Shown here: positions 30,411-38,504 of the stretch, in pieces
Layout of the letters: each line of letters starts with the position of its first letter
Position numbering within the stretch: the first letter of the stretch is position 1
DNA from: Thiotrichales bacterium
Lineage (GTDB): Bacteria > Pseudomonadota > Gammaproteobacteria > Francisellales > CACEW01
DNA: 64,000 bases
Assembly: GCA_947478525.1 (NCBI GenBank)
Contig: CANJVU010000006.1
Span: 36,646 to 100,645 of the forward strand
Direction: 5' to 3'
Notes under the pieces: model-generated
The model's input: the letters and a program-made list of their open reading frames with translations, nothing else
What the model was told of the DNA's origin: nothing
The model's database searches: none
Translations under genes and position numbers: made by a program

Positions 30411-31820
30411 CTAAGTCCCATCATCCAACCGCATGCCTCTGAGCGGTGTCAAGAATTCGCGCATCTTCGGCTTTTCAACCGGCGCTTTTGCCGGTTGAAT
30501 ACGGATGCATCCATTGAAAAACACCGAACGTAGTGGAAATTCAAGGTTTTCATTGTTCGCAGTAATCTGGCCTGCGAACGCCATAAAACGGGGGTCCTGG
30601 TCAATCAGTTGTTGAATGTTGCTGTTGATGGCACCTTCGCCTTGTGGATGAAAGTAGTCGACTTCCACCGTGCTCAGCATTTTTACTAAAGGGGTGTTAT
30701 CAATAGGAATGGGGCATTTATGGCTGCTTAAGTATTCTTTAAACGCGCTCATGGTTTCACAAATGGCACTCAGCATAGTGATGGTGCGGCTGGAGTTATT
30801 ATCATTGGCATAAGGGTATAAGAATGCTGGTTTTTGCAAAGAATAATACAACGGTGCGGTGCCATCGTAATAGCTTGGTTGCATGAATACGGGTAGATAA
30901 TAACGAATTTTATAAATATTTAAAAAGATATCGGCAAATTGTGACACTGGTCCCATGCTGTCATCGATTGCTGGAGAAAATCCAGGGAGGCGACCCATCA
31001 TCAATTTAACTAAATGCTTCGCGGTTTCAGTGATCAGGGGGATGTGCTTAACGCTCGCGCTTAATTCATTGCAGAATAGTGACCAGATCAAGTCAATAAA
31101 CAAGGTATCAGCGGAGGTGTTATTTTGTTGTAACGCTTGGTTTAAAAATGCCAGACGGACATTTTGATCGGCTTCGATTTTCGCCATAAAATCACCACTG
31201 AACAAAAGCACCTGGACGTACCAGCCATGTTTAAAATGTTTTGATTTGGCGATGTTGTTAAACAAATAACTCTGCTCAGATAGGGTTTTTGGGCAGAGAT
31301 TCTTCTCGAGTTTAAAGGCTTTGGTGAGCCGTTGATTGGACAATTCATGGGAAATTTTGGGTAGCATAAACAACGAATTGGTACCCGCCACAAATGAGGC
31401 GCCATGTTGGGTGTAGCTGAATAAATTAGTTTTTAAAATATTATGAATCGCCAGCAACATACCGGGTTTGATGACTTTCACGGGTGCAATATGGGTGGCC
31501 AGATTAAAATCGATTTCAATGGTATGAGATAAGAGCATGCCGACGGGATAGTGTTGCCAAGGATAGTCCAGCAGTTGGCGAATATTTTGCGGAATTAGTA
31601 GATTGTATAATTCCACCACGCGATTTTCATGATCCAACGGTAGCTGCGGCTCACCTTCGTGAATGGTATGATGACCAAAAGGGTACAGCGCACGAATGCA
31701 TTTGATGGAATCGATCCCTGCAATTTGATTAATGGCTTTATGTAATGTTGGGTTACAGGCGGCGACGTCTGTTTTGACGTCTTTCCAGCTCACAATCTGT
31801 AGGGCACGATGATGCGGCAT
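30411..31820 (-). CDS. Conserved-looking protein of unknown function, 469 aa
   Basis: I do not recognise this protein. It begins MPHHRALQIVSWKDVKTD and has no signal peptide or membrane segment. It is mixed alpha/beta in character, with several hydrophobic patches, two Tyr-rich stretches (IRYYLPVFMQPSYYDG near 315, PLYYSLQKPAFLYPYAND near 334) and a Pro/Lys-rich C-terminus (IQPAKAPVEKPKMREFL). The coding frame is clean for 1.4 kb and codon use matches the neighbours, so it is real. It is transcribed alone, divergent from nothing close and convergent with fba. Large cytosolic unknowns like this are frequent in Legionellales, where some are secreted effectors; nothing here shows secretion. Confidence 0.75.
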   Translation of the reverse strand: MPHHRALQIVSWKDVKTDVAACNPTLHKAINQIAGIDSIKCIRALYPFGHHTIHEGEPQLPLDHENRVVELYNLLIPQNIRQLLDYPWQHYPVGMLLSHTIEIDFNLATHIAPVKVIKPGMLLAIHNILKTNLFSYTQHGASFVAGTNSLFMLPKISHELSNQRLTKAFKLEKNLCPKTLSEQSYLFNNIAKSKHFKHGWYVQVLLFSGDFMAKIEADQNVRLAFLNQALQQNNTSADTLFIDLIWSLFCNELSASVKHIPLITETAKHLVKLMMGRLPGFSPAIDDSMGPVSQFADIFLNIYKIRYYLPVFMQPSYYDGTAPLYYSLQKPAFLYPYANDNNSSRTITMLSAICETMSAFKEYLSSHKCPIPIDNTPLVKMLSTVEVDYFHPQGEGAINSNIQQLIDQDPRFMAFAGQITANNENLEFPLRSVFFNGCIRIQPAKAPVEKPKMREFLTPLRGMRLDDGT

Positions 31821-31883
31821 AATAAATCAATTCACAGGGTAAACCTAGGTTTAATAATATGACCTTTTAATGAAAACGGCAAT

Positions 31884-32456
31884 CTATTTTGATGACTTTG
31901 GTTTTGCGGATTTTTGATGTTGCCATAACGTTTCATTGCTCCCCACGTGTTGTGCAATACTGCGCGCAGCGACAAACAAATAATCGGACAGACGATTTAA
32001 ATAGGTTAAGGTATGTGGATTGAGCGGGTGTTGTTGATGTAAACTCACCACCACGCGTTCAGCGCGACGACTAATGGTGCGAACAACATGACACTGCGCA
32101 GTGGTGAGGTTGCCACCGGGTAAAATAAATTCTTTCAATGCCGGCAGTTGCGCGTTTAAAAGGTCGATTTGGCTGTCTAACTCGCCAGTATGTTCGGCAG
32201 TAAGTTTTATCCAGCCAGGAATACACAGCTCACCCCCTACATTAAACAACTGGTGCTGCACTTGTGTTAGCGTTTTGCCAATAACATCCGGTAATTGTGG
32301 CATGGCAATCAGCAAGCCAATGTGGCTGTTCAGTTCATCAATGGTGCCAATCGCTTCAATGCGAGTATCGTTTTTGGCCAGGCGTGAACCATCGCCAAGC
32401 CCGGTGGTGCCCTGATCCCCAGTTTTGGTGACGATTTTAGAAAGACGGTGTCCCAT
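31884..32456 (-). CDS. Cob(I)alamin adenosyltransferase, PduO/MMAB type
   Basis: Converts cob(I)alamin and ATP to adenosylcobalamin. The 190-aa protein has the ATP motif KIVTKTGDQGTTGLGDGSR at residues 7-25 (the TkxGDxGxTxLxxG pattern), IGTIDELNSHIGLL near 36, FILPGG near 113 and the C-terminal RRAERVVVSL and YLNRLSDYLFVAAR motifs. It starts 2 nt before the LOG-protein stop, so the two form an operon. No other B12 gene is nearby, suggesting salvage. Confidence 0.93.
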   Translation of the reverse strand: MGHRLSKIVTKTGDQGTTGLGDGSRLAKNDTRIEAIGTIDELNSHIGLLIAMPQLPDVIGKTLTQVQHQLFNVGGELCIPGWIKLTAEHTGELDSQIDLLNAQLPALKEFILPGGNLTTAQCHVVRTISRRAERVVVSLHQQHPLNPHTLTYLNRLSDYLFVAARSIAQHVGSNETLWQHQKSAKPKSSK

Positions 32457-32458
32457 TG

Positions 32459-33046
32459 TTATCCTTTTGCGTGCTTTATTTTTTGTTGTAATGTATCCAG
32501 TTCTGGCAAGGGTTGACGTAAACGTTCCAGCAGCAGAGCCGGGTTTTGTTCGACAATCAAATAATCCAGAATGGTTTTGCGAATAAAGCCTTCTTCACAA
32601 GCATGTTGGGTCATTGCCAGCAGATGATCATAAAACCCCAGGGTATTTAAAATGGCGATTGGTTTATGTAATTGATTAAGCTGGGCCCAGGTCCATACTT
32701 CAAATAATTCATCTAAGGTGCCCAATCCACCGGGTAGCGAGACAAAGGCATCAGCTGCTTGCATCATTAAGTTTTTGCGAGTGAATAGTGTGTCGACTAA
32801 TTTTAGTTCGGTTAACCCAGGATGGGCAATTTCACGATGACCCAAAAATTCAGGTAATACACCAATCACTTTACCGTTTGCTGCTAAGCAGCCATCGGCT
32901 ACCGCACCCATCAAACCTACGCTGGCGCCACCGTAATAGAGTGTTAACCCTTGTTCACCCATTAATTGGCCAAACGCTTTTGCAGCAGCGATATATTCTG
33001 GGCGGGCACCTTTAGCGGAACCGCAAAAAACGCAGATGCTGTTCAT
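32459..33046 (-). CDS. LOG-family protein (TIGR00730), cytokinin riboside 5'-monophosphate phosphoribohydrolase-like
   Basis: The 195-aa Rossmann-like protein of the LONELY GUY/lysine decarboxylase-like family cleaves nucleoside 5'-monophosphates. The start at 33046 gives the family N-terminus MNSICVFCGSAKG; the extra upstream frame to 33226 covers the divergent gene's start and is not coding. YYGGASVGLMGAVADG lies near 38-53 and the catalytic LPGGLGTLDELFEV near 104-117. It is co-transcribed with the cobalamin adenosyltransferase. Confidence 0.9.
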   Translation of the reverse strand: MNSICVFCGSAKGARPEYIAAAKAFGQLMGEQGLTLYYGGASVGLMGAVADGCLAANGKVIGVLPEFLGHREIAHPGLTELKLVDTLFTRKNLMMQAADAFVSLPGGLGTLDELFEVWTWAQLNQLHKPIAILNTLGFYDHLLAMTQHACEEGFIRKTILDYLIVEQNPALLLERLRQPLPELDTLQQKIKHAKG

Positions 33047-33073
33047 GATGATTTTCCCTAGATTGAAAAAGAA

Positions 33074-33088
33074 TACTATACTATAGTA
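33074..33088. promoter_or_regulatory. 15-bp palindrome in a divergent promoter region
   Basis: TACTATACTATAGTA is a perfect odd palindrome in the 64-nt gap between the divergent LOG and cysteine-hydrolase genes. It may be an operator or coincide with -10 elements for both directions (it contains TATACT and TATAGT). No regulator gene is adjacent. Confidence 0.4.
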
Positions 33089-33110
33089 ACCAGTGAAAAA
33101 GGAGTGCTCA

Positions 33111-33680
33111 ATGTCAAAATCATTATTACTGGTGATCGATTTTATCAACGAAATCGTCAATCCAAAAGCTAAAACCGGCGTATGTGCCGCGCATGTCGCG
33201 GAGAAAAAAGTGATGGACAAAGCCAATCAAGCGATTGCCTGGGCGCGAGGTAAAAAAATGCCCATCGCGCATGTCAAAGTGGGGTTTAGCGATGGCTATA
33301 TCGAATGTCCGAAAAAATCCCCAGTGTTTTCTAAAGCAGCAGAAAATGGCGTTTTAAAGTTGGGCGAGTGGGGGACGGAATTCCACGATGATATGGATGT
33401 GCGTCCTGAAGATAAAGTGATTATCAAGCATCGCATTAGCGCATTCTATAACACGGATTTAGAAACCGTCTTGCGTGCTAATGGTGTTGAGACGCTGTAT
33501 ATCTGTGGTGTATCAACCAACATGGCAGTGGAGCTAACTTCGCGTGAAGCGCATGACCGTGATTATCAAGTGGTGGTGATCAGCGATGCCTGTGGCAGTT
33601 TTGACGAAGAGACACATCAAACCGCACTTAAAGTATTGACTCGGATTGCCAACATTATTACGGTGGCGGAATTAGCGTAG
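33111..33680 (+). CDS. Isochorismatase-family cysteine hydrolase
   Basis: The 189-aa alpha/beta hydrolase belongs to the nicotinamidase/isochorismatase superfamily. The catalytic triad is visible: Asp in LLVIDFINEI (residue 9), Lys in VIIKHRISAFYNT (about 107) and Cys in LYICGVSTNMAVELTSREAHDRDY (about 138). The cis-peptide VSTNMAV is typical of the isochorismatase branch. The ATG at 33111 has AAAGGAG 6 nt upstream; the frame from GTG at 33093 is not used. Substrate cannot be told; stand-alone gene. Confidence 0.9.
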   Translation: MSKSLLLVIDFINEIVNPKAKTGVCAAHVAEKKVMDKANQAIAWARGKKMPIAHVKVGFSDGYIECPKKSPVFSKAAENGVLKLGEWGTEFHDDMDVRPEDKVIIKHRISAFYNTDLETVLRANGVETLYICGVSTNMAVELTSREAHDRDYQVVVISDACGSFDEETHQTALKVLTRIANIITVAELA

Positions 33681-33684
33681 TGAT

Positions 33685-34854
33685 TTATTGAATAGAATGT
33701 ATGAGATCTTGCCAGGGTAAGATCTCAATCCCATCACGTTCTATCTTGTGGTGAATGCGACAGACTAAATACCCTTTGGTTATGCCATACTCTTCCATAA
33801 AAATCCTGAGATGACGAAAATCGGTGGAGGTGGGTGCGTCAGTCCATTTGACTTCAATGGGAATCAGTTGGTCATGACGTTTTAAAATCCAGTCTACCTC
33901 AATGCCATTGTGGTCGCGCCAAAAAAACAGTTGCGAGCGTGGCTCATTCAAGTGAATGTGTTTAATCAAGCTTAATCCTACCCATTGTTCAAATAGTTTT
34001 CCCAAAATGGTGGTGGGCAGGGGATATCCTTCTCTGGCAGCAATGCGACGAACCCCTAAATCAAAAAATAGATATTTGGGGGATTGCACCAATTTACGTC
34101 GTGTTTTGCTAATGCCATAAGGGTCAATGCGGTGTGCAATTAAACAGTCTTCCAAAATTTGATAGTAGGCGGCAATGCTGGTATGAGCAACGCCAATGTC
34201 TTTAGAAAGTTTCGATAGATTGATGGTTTCTCCTGACTGCGCTGCGGCCAGTTCCAAAAAGCGGGCGAAGGAAGCAAGGTTGCGTACCACAGATTCACGA
34301 CGAATTTCTTCTTCCAGGTAGGTTTCAACATAGCTTTGTAGATCAATCTGTTGGTATTCATGAACGAGTTCTGGCAAGATCGCTGGCAATTCTCCAAACA
34401 GAAGACGATCTTCGAGGGTAACGTTCAAGCTTTGGCTTTCTTCCAGGCTTAAAGGATCAAGATATAAAACAACGACTCTGCCGGGTAATAAGTTGACGCG
34501 ACCAGTATGCTTCAATTTACGCGCCGATGACCCTGTTAGAATAAACTGTGCTATCTGGCGATCAATCAGCAATTGTACGGTATCCATAATGGTAGGAATG
34601 AGTTGCACTTCATCTACCACTACTAAAGGCATGGGGTATTGTTTGGCAATTGATTCAACTTCTGCGTAGAACAATTCGGGGCTGCGTTCATAGCGTAAGC
34701 GTAGTTCCACTGCCATAAAGTTAATGGCAAGGCGTGGTTTGAATTGGTTTATTAAGGTGGTTTTGCCGGTTTGCCTTGGTCCCAGCAACAAAATACTTTT
34801 ACCACGTGCCAGATGTTGTTCTATCTGTTTTGCCAATAAGCGCTTCAATTGCAT
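33685..34854 (-). CDS. AAA_14/DUF4143 ATP-binding protein
   Basis: The 389-aa protein has an N-terminal P-loop ATPase domain: Walker A ILLLGPRQTGKTTLINQF near 20-37, Walker B LVVVDEVQLIPT near 77-88, sensor FILTGSSARKLK near 104. It is followed by a winged-helix region and the C-terminal DUF4143 PD-(D/E)XK-like nuclease fold (LFFWRDHNGIEVDWIL and LIPIEVKWTDA near 325-355). The cellular role of the family is not established. Three inverted repeats lie upstream. A second, broken DUF4143 gene occurs at 60190. These genes are often horizontally spread. Confidence 0.9.
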   Translation of the reverse strand: MQLKRLLAKQIEQHLARGKSILLLGPRQTGKTTLINQFKPRLAINFMAVELRLRYERSPELFYAEVESIAKQYPMPLVVVDEVQLIPTIMDTVQLLIDRQIAQFILTGSSARKLKHTGRVNLLPGRVVVLYLDPLSLEESQSLNVTLEDRLLFGELPAILPELVHEYQQIDLQSYVETYLEEEIRRESVVRNLASFARFLELAAAQSGETINLSKLSKDIGVAHTSIAAYYQILEDCLIAHRIDPYGISKTRRKLVQSPKYLFFDLGVRRIAAREGYPLPTTILGKLFEQWVGLSLIKHIHLNEPRSQLFFWRDHNGIEVDWILKRHDQLIPIEVKWTDAPTSTDFRHLRIFMEEYGITKGYLVCRIHHKIERDGIEILPWQDLIHSIQ

Positions 34855-34866
34855 TGAGCATCTCGT

Positions 34867-34951
34867 TGAGTGTTGATGTGCTCATGATAGCATTTAATGA
34901 TTATTGAGTCTATACGCTCAATTTTCATGGAATTTTGAGTGTTCGCACTCA
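34867..34951. promoter_or_regulatory. Cluster of three TGAG/CTCA inverted repeats
   Basis: Three related inverted repeats stand at 34867-34884 (TGAG-N10-CTCA), 34904-34921 (TTGAG-N8-CTCAA) and 34936-34951 (TGAGTG-TTCG-CACTCA). They are spaced about 32-37 nt apart in the 104-nt gap between the darP stop and the start of the DUF4143 ATPase. They could be operators for the ATPase or, for the last one, a hairpin ending the darP transcript. Confidence 0.45.
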
Positions 34952-34958
34952 GTTTTAC

Positions 34959-35477
34959 TTAATTATGCTCAGAATACGCCGATAATTCTTTCAAATATTG
35001 AAATACCAACCGACTGGCAGCGGGGGGTTTTTCCTCCGCTTGCTCTTTCCGTGCCTGGCGTAGTAATTGGTTGAGATGCTGTCGGTCCAGTTGTGGAAAT
35101 TGCGTCACCAGATGATCAAACGTGGTTTGATTGCCCGCAATCAATTGCTCGCGCCATTGTTCGAGTTGATGCAATTGCTTGGTCATTTCCGCGTCAGGTT
35201 GATCCAGCCGCGCCAAGGCTTTTTCAATGGGCTCTAAATCCAAGCTGCGCATGAGTTTGCTGATATATTGACCTTGGCGTTTGAGCGCGCCACGTTGCAT
35301 GGATTGTGCGGCCAGAATAGGTTTTAAAATATGTTCTTCCAGCGGGATGGTGGCCAGTTTTTTTGGGTTCAGTGCAATTAAATTTTTAGCCAAATCCGTT
35401 ACGGCATGAGCTTCGCGCTTTAATTGGCTGCGGCTGGGGCCATCATACTGTGGTTTTTCATCTTCGATTTCTATCAT
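34959..35477 (-). CDS. darP: Ribosome-associated protein DarP (YjgA, DUF615)
   Basis: The 172-aa protein is involved in late 50S subunit assembly. The family N-terminus PSRSQLKREAHAVTDLAKNL and the long helical body with IALARLDQPD-like and LRQARKEQAEEKPPAASRLVFQYLKEL C-terminal motif are present. The start is taken as the ATG at 35477, which overlaps the bcp stop (ATGA); the longer frame to 35537 lies inside bcp. It is the third gene of gcvR-bcp-darP. Confidence 0.88.
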   Translation of the reverse strand: MIEIEDEKPQYDGPSRSQLKREAHAVTDLAKNLIALNPKKLATIPLEEHILKPILAAQSMQRGALKRQGQYISKLMRSLDLEPIEKALARLDQPDAEMTKQLHQLEQWREQLIAGNQTTFDHLVTQFPQLDRQHLNQLLRQARKEQAEEKPPAASRLVFQYLKELSAYSEHN

Positions 35478-35935
35478 AGCGCTTTGACTGCCTCTAATAC
35501 TTTGGTGATGTGGCCGATGACTTTGACGCCGCGCCATTCTTGACGCAGGATGCCTTTGGCATCGATCAAAAAAGTGCTGCGATCGATTCCCAGATATTTT
35601 CTGCCTAAAAAGCTTTTTTGGCGAATTACATCAAACAATTTGCAGACAGTCTCTGATGGGTCGGTAATTAATTCAAATGGCATGCAATGCTTGGCTTTAA
35701 AGCCTTCGTGAGATTTGACGCTGTCGCGTGAAATGCCGAAAATTACTGTGTTGAGTGCTTTGAATTCTTCTGCATGCTTGGTGAAATTGATGCTTTCTAA
35801 GGTACAGCCAGGTGTGTTGTCTTTGGGGTAAAAATACAGCACCACATTTTTGCCGAGATAATCGCTGAGTTTGGCGTTAACACCGCTGGTGGCTTCAAAG
35901 GTAAAATCAGGCACTGCTTGATTTAGCATGGACAT
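35474..35935 (-). CDS. bcp: Thioredoxin-dependent peroxiredoxin Bcp
   Basis: Reduces hydroperoxides. The 153-aa protein has PDFTFEATSG, VVLYFYPKDNTPGCTLESINF around 31-51 with the peroxidatic Cys (PGCT, about 44), ISRDSVKSHEGFKAKH, and GIDRSTFLIDAKG. The residue five positions after the peroxidatic Cys, the resolving Cys in E. coli Bcp, is not Cys here (CTLESI), so it probably works as a one-Cys type or uses another Cys (HCMPF). TAGGAG precedes the ATG by 7 nt. It sits downstream of gcvR as in enterics. Confidence 0.94.
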   Translation of the reverse strand: MSMLNQAVPDFTFEATSGVNAKLSDYLGKNVVLYFYPKDNTPGCTLESINFTKHAEEFKALNTVIFGISRDSVKSHEGFKAKHCMPFELITDPSETVCKLFDVIRQKSFLGRKYLGIDRSTFLIDAKGILRQEWRGVKVIGHITKVLEAVKAL

Positions 35936-35961
35936 AAGGGTTCTCCTAACGGCGTTGTATG

Positions 35962-36516
35962 TTAATTGCGATCGGGTTCAAACATCGCATCTAAATTATG
36001 TTCTTCGCAGAATAGGATAAACGCTTCTCGAATTTGTGCAAGGTGCAAGTTGGTGGGAATCAGTACCGTACTTTGAATGGACAGCATGGAAGTGTGGGTG
36101 TGAGGTGTGTGATACGGATGTACCACCAAATCAATCATCAATAACTCTTGGTCGTTGAAAAACGCTACCACGTTGGCCAAGGTGTCAGTGCGATTGGTGC
36201 CAACCACCTGTACGATATAGGGTGCTAGGGTGTTTGGGTATTCGGCTTTTTCAGTGCGTTGATAATGTAGGGTGTTGGGATGCGCTTGATTCAATATTTT
36301 CAGCTGATTTTCAAGTTTGGCAATGCTGATCCAAGTACCGCTGATATGCATAAACCCAGCTTGATGATGGCCCAAATAAGAAAAGCGTGTGGTGATAATG
36401 TCGCATTGTGATTGGCCAACCGCTTCCGCCAGCGCTTGCATTAATGCAACGTCTTGTTCACACAAGAACGAAAGGGTTAAGTACTGTAGGGATTTTTGGG
36501 GCATGAAAGTAACCAT
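35962..36516 (-). CDS. gcvR: ACT-domain protein, GcvR-like glycine cleavage regulator
   Basis: The 184-aa protein has two ACT-like halves (about residues 10-85, and 95-175 with the ACT pattern IVQVVGTNRTDTLANVVAFF). It resembles GcvR, which binds GcvA to repress the glycine cleavage operon in E. coli. The gcvR-bcp gene order supports the call. The start may be the second Met at 36504 (MPQKSLQYLTLS). No gcvA or gcv operon is in the window, so the partner is unknown. Confidence 0.8.
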   Translation of the reverse strand: MVTFMPQKSLQYLTLSFLCEQDVALMQALAEAVGQSQCDIITTRFSYLGHHQAGFMHISGTWISIAKLENQLKILNQAHPNTLHYQRTEKAEYPNTLAPYIVQVVGTNRTDTLANVVAFFNDQELLMIDLVVHPYHTPHTHTSMLSIQSTVLIPTNLHLAQIREAFILFCEEHNLDAMFEPDRN

Positions 36517-36656
36517 ATAAAAGAGAATTTATTTTAAGCAAGATTCTACAGATTCTAGAAATTTTGTCAATGTGGTGAGGTCCAATTTTAAAAAGCTAAT
36601 TCTTTAAAAATAATATCGCACTGCGGGATCAACGAGCCGGTAATTTTTATCAGCGT

Positions 36657-36830
36657 CTAAGCTTCTACGTATGCGTTCCAAATTGACTCAATGTCTGATT
36701 GAGTTTTGCTATTGCTGTCTGCTCGCCATAACTCCCAGCAGAGTGCATTTAAATAATAGGGATGGGATTCATCCTGCAGCCACCAGTATGATGGTGCAAT
36801 ATGGCAGCAATAAAAAGTCAGATGCGCCAT
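36657..36830 (-). pseudogene. Remnant of an AAA ATPase (archaeal-type ATPase family), C-terminal sensor region
   Basis: On the minus strand an open stretch ends at a TAG at 36657-36659. It reads LQDESHPYYLNALCWELWR then DIESIWNAYVEA, the HPYY-xx-LCWxLW followed by xxAWxxYV pattern of PF01637-like ATPases just after the P-loop domain. No start, Walker motifs or C-terminal domain are present and a stop lies about 58 codons upstream. It is a decayed piece, oriented opposite to the related fragment at 36860-37186. Confidence 0.55.
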
Positions 36831-36859
36831 CTGCTGGACTTACCGCGCAAAAAGCATAA

Positions 36860-37186
36860 GTGTATTCGCGAACCAAGTCAAAAACAATACCTTCTGTAGA
36901 GGAGGTTGCCCAAGCGTGGGAAGCCTATATTAATGCGAACAGAACGACGATTATTTCAGACGTTTTCAATTTAAGCCAAAATCAAAAGCGCATGGTTGCA
37001 ACCTTAGCGCAGACACCTACTGCTGAAATCTTTGGTAAAGACTTTTCAATACAGTCAAATTTATCCGTTTCCAGTATCAAGCAGGTTGTTGAAGTTTTGA
37101 TATCAAAAGACATCGTTTATCAAGATGAGCAGAATATTTACAAATTATTGGACCCAGCCGTTCGCTATTACCTCTTAATGCATTGA
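36860..37186 (+). pseudogene. Remnant of an AAA ATPase, C-terminal winged-helix part
   Basis: A 108-codon frame beginning at a GTG right after an in-frame TAA reads PSVEEVAQAWEAYINAN and then FNLSQNQKRMVATLAQTP. It ends with an HTH-like LSVSSIKQVVEVLISKDIVY and the terminal LLDPAVRYYLL. This is the C-terminal third of an archaeal-type ATPase; the P-loop part is missing. Its first residues are homologous to the last residues of the opposite-strand fragment at 36657, so the locus holds two inverted pieces. Confidence 0.6.
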
Positions 37187-37220
37187 AAGTTGCAAGGTTG
37201 CAATTTTCATAAATGCAATT

Positions 37221-38405
37221 TTATTCATTAGCGCGATGAACAATTCCTTCATAGATTAGCAAACAAAGAATAGGCGCAAGAATAAAGGCCACGGCTAAAG
37301 GCAATTGATTGGTATTGGGCAAGTGTGAAACTAAAGCACCGAAAAATGCGGCACCGGCGACTTGCATAAAACTATATAATGCCGCAGCATAACCTGCCAC
37401 TTTGCCAAAAGGTGTCATTGCTATCGCAGAAGCATTGGGATAGATAAAGGTAGTGCCAATGAAAAAAAGTATGGCTGGCACAAAGATAACCTAAGTGTTC
37501 ATACCAATAAATAAATGACCTAGCAACATTAATAAACCAGCGATTAACATGAGAGCCCAGCCAAAACGCATCATATTAGCTGTGCCAAATTTAGTAACCA
37601 ATCGACCGTTAAACAAGCCAGACAAGCCATAAGCAAGTCCGCCACCAATAAAATTAATCCACCCATAAGTAATGGGAGTCATTTTAAGATTATGTATTAA
37701 CAATACAGGGCTTGCGGTAAACCAGGCAAAAAATGCCCCGTAGGTTAAAAAGCTACAAGCGGTTATCCCAATAAAAATCCTACTCTTAAGTATTTGACCG
37801 TAAGACTTAATGATAAATCCTGGCTTTAATCGCTCGAGGTGATGATGCTGGCTTGTTTCCTTGAAAAAGCCGATTAACACGGCAATCGTGATGAGCACAT
37901 AGAGACTCATAAATATAAAAATACTACGCCAACCAAAAAAATGCTGGAGATAAGCGCCAATAGTCGGTGCCACGGGTACCACAAAAACAATCGATATCAT
38001 TAAATAAGAGCCGTACTTTGCAAGCTCATCACCGCTGAAAACATCACGGAAAATTGCCCGCGTCAGCCCTTGACAGGACCCGGCACCAAGACCTTGGATA
38101 AAACGGCTAAGAATCAATACCCCAATACTAGGCGCAAAGAAAGCCATGATAGATCCCGAAAACATGATACAAAGTCCAGCCACTAAGGTCCATTTCCGGC
38201 CAAACCCTTCAGATATAGGCCCATAAAATAATAACGACAGCGCTACGCCTAGCATATATATCGCCATACTCCATTGAACCTGATTTATGGTTGAGTGCAG
38301 CTGTGTTGAAATAACAGAAAGGGATGGCGCGTAAATATCCGAAGCAAATTGGCTAAGACACGCCACTAATAAAACGATTATAAACAAAATATTACGACTA
38401 TTCAT
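37221..38405 (-). pseudogene. Bcr/CflA-family multidrug MFS transporter interrupted by one in-frame TAG
   Basis: A 395-codon frame encodes a typical 12-segment Bcr/CflA efflux pump: FASDIYAPSLSVISTQLHST, the loop GPISEGFGRKWTLVAG near 60-75, and RFIQGLGAGSCQGLTRAIFRDVF near 104-126. Codon 305 (37493-37491) is TAG; before it 304 aa are encoded, after it the same frame continues VIFVPAILFFIGTTFIYPNA to a normal end at 37221. The stop lies in the ninth or tenth membrane segment, so the first product should be inactive unless TAG is read through. A divergent TetR gene and operator-like palindromes lie upstream. Confidence 0.9.
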
Positions 38406-38442
38406 GCTAGTATCCCTGTAAGTAATAAACTAATATTGCCCG

Positions 38443-38488
38443 ATTGGTCAATATGGGGTAGTATATCAAAATTGACTGACTAGTCAAT
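38443..38488. promoter_or_regulatory. Two palindromic operator candidates for the TetR regulator
   Basis: ATTGGTCAAT (38443-38452) and ATTGACT-GACT-AGTCAAT (38471-38488) share TTG..CAA half-sites. They lie in the 99-nt gap between the divergent efflux gene and tetR-family gene. Such placement is typical for autoregulated TetR/efflux pairs. Confidence 0.6.
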
Positions 38489-38504
38489 TAATTTCGGAGA
38501 AAAT

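Noticed and set aside
36671..36859. Plus-strand 62-codon frame
   Set aside because: It is the antisense of the ATPase remnant that reads DESHPYYLNALCW on the minus strand.
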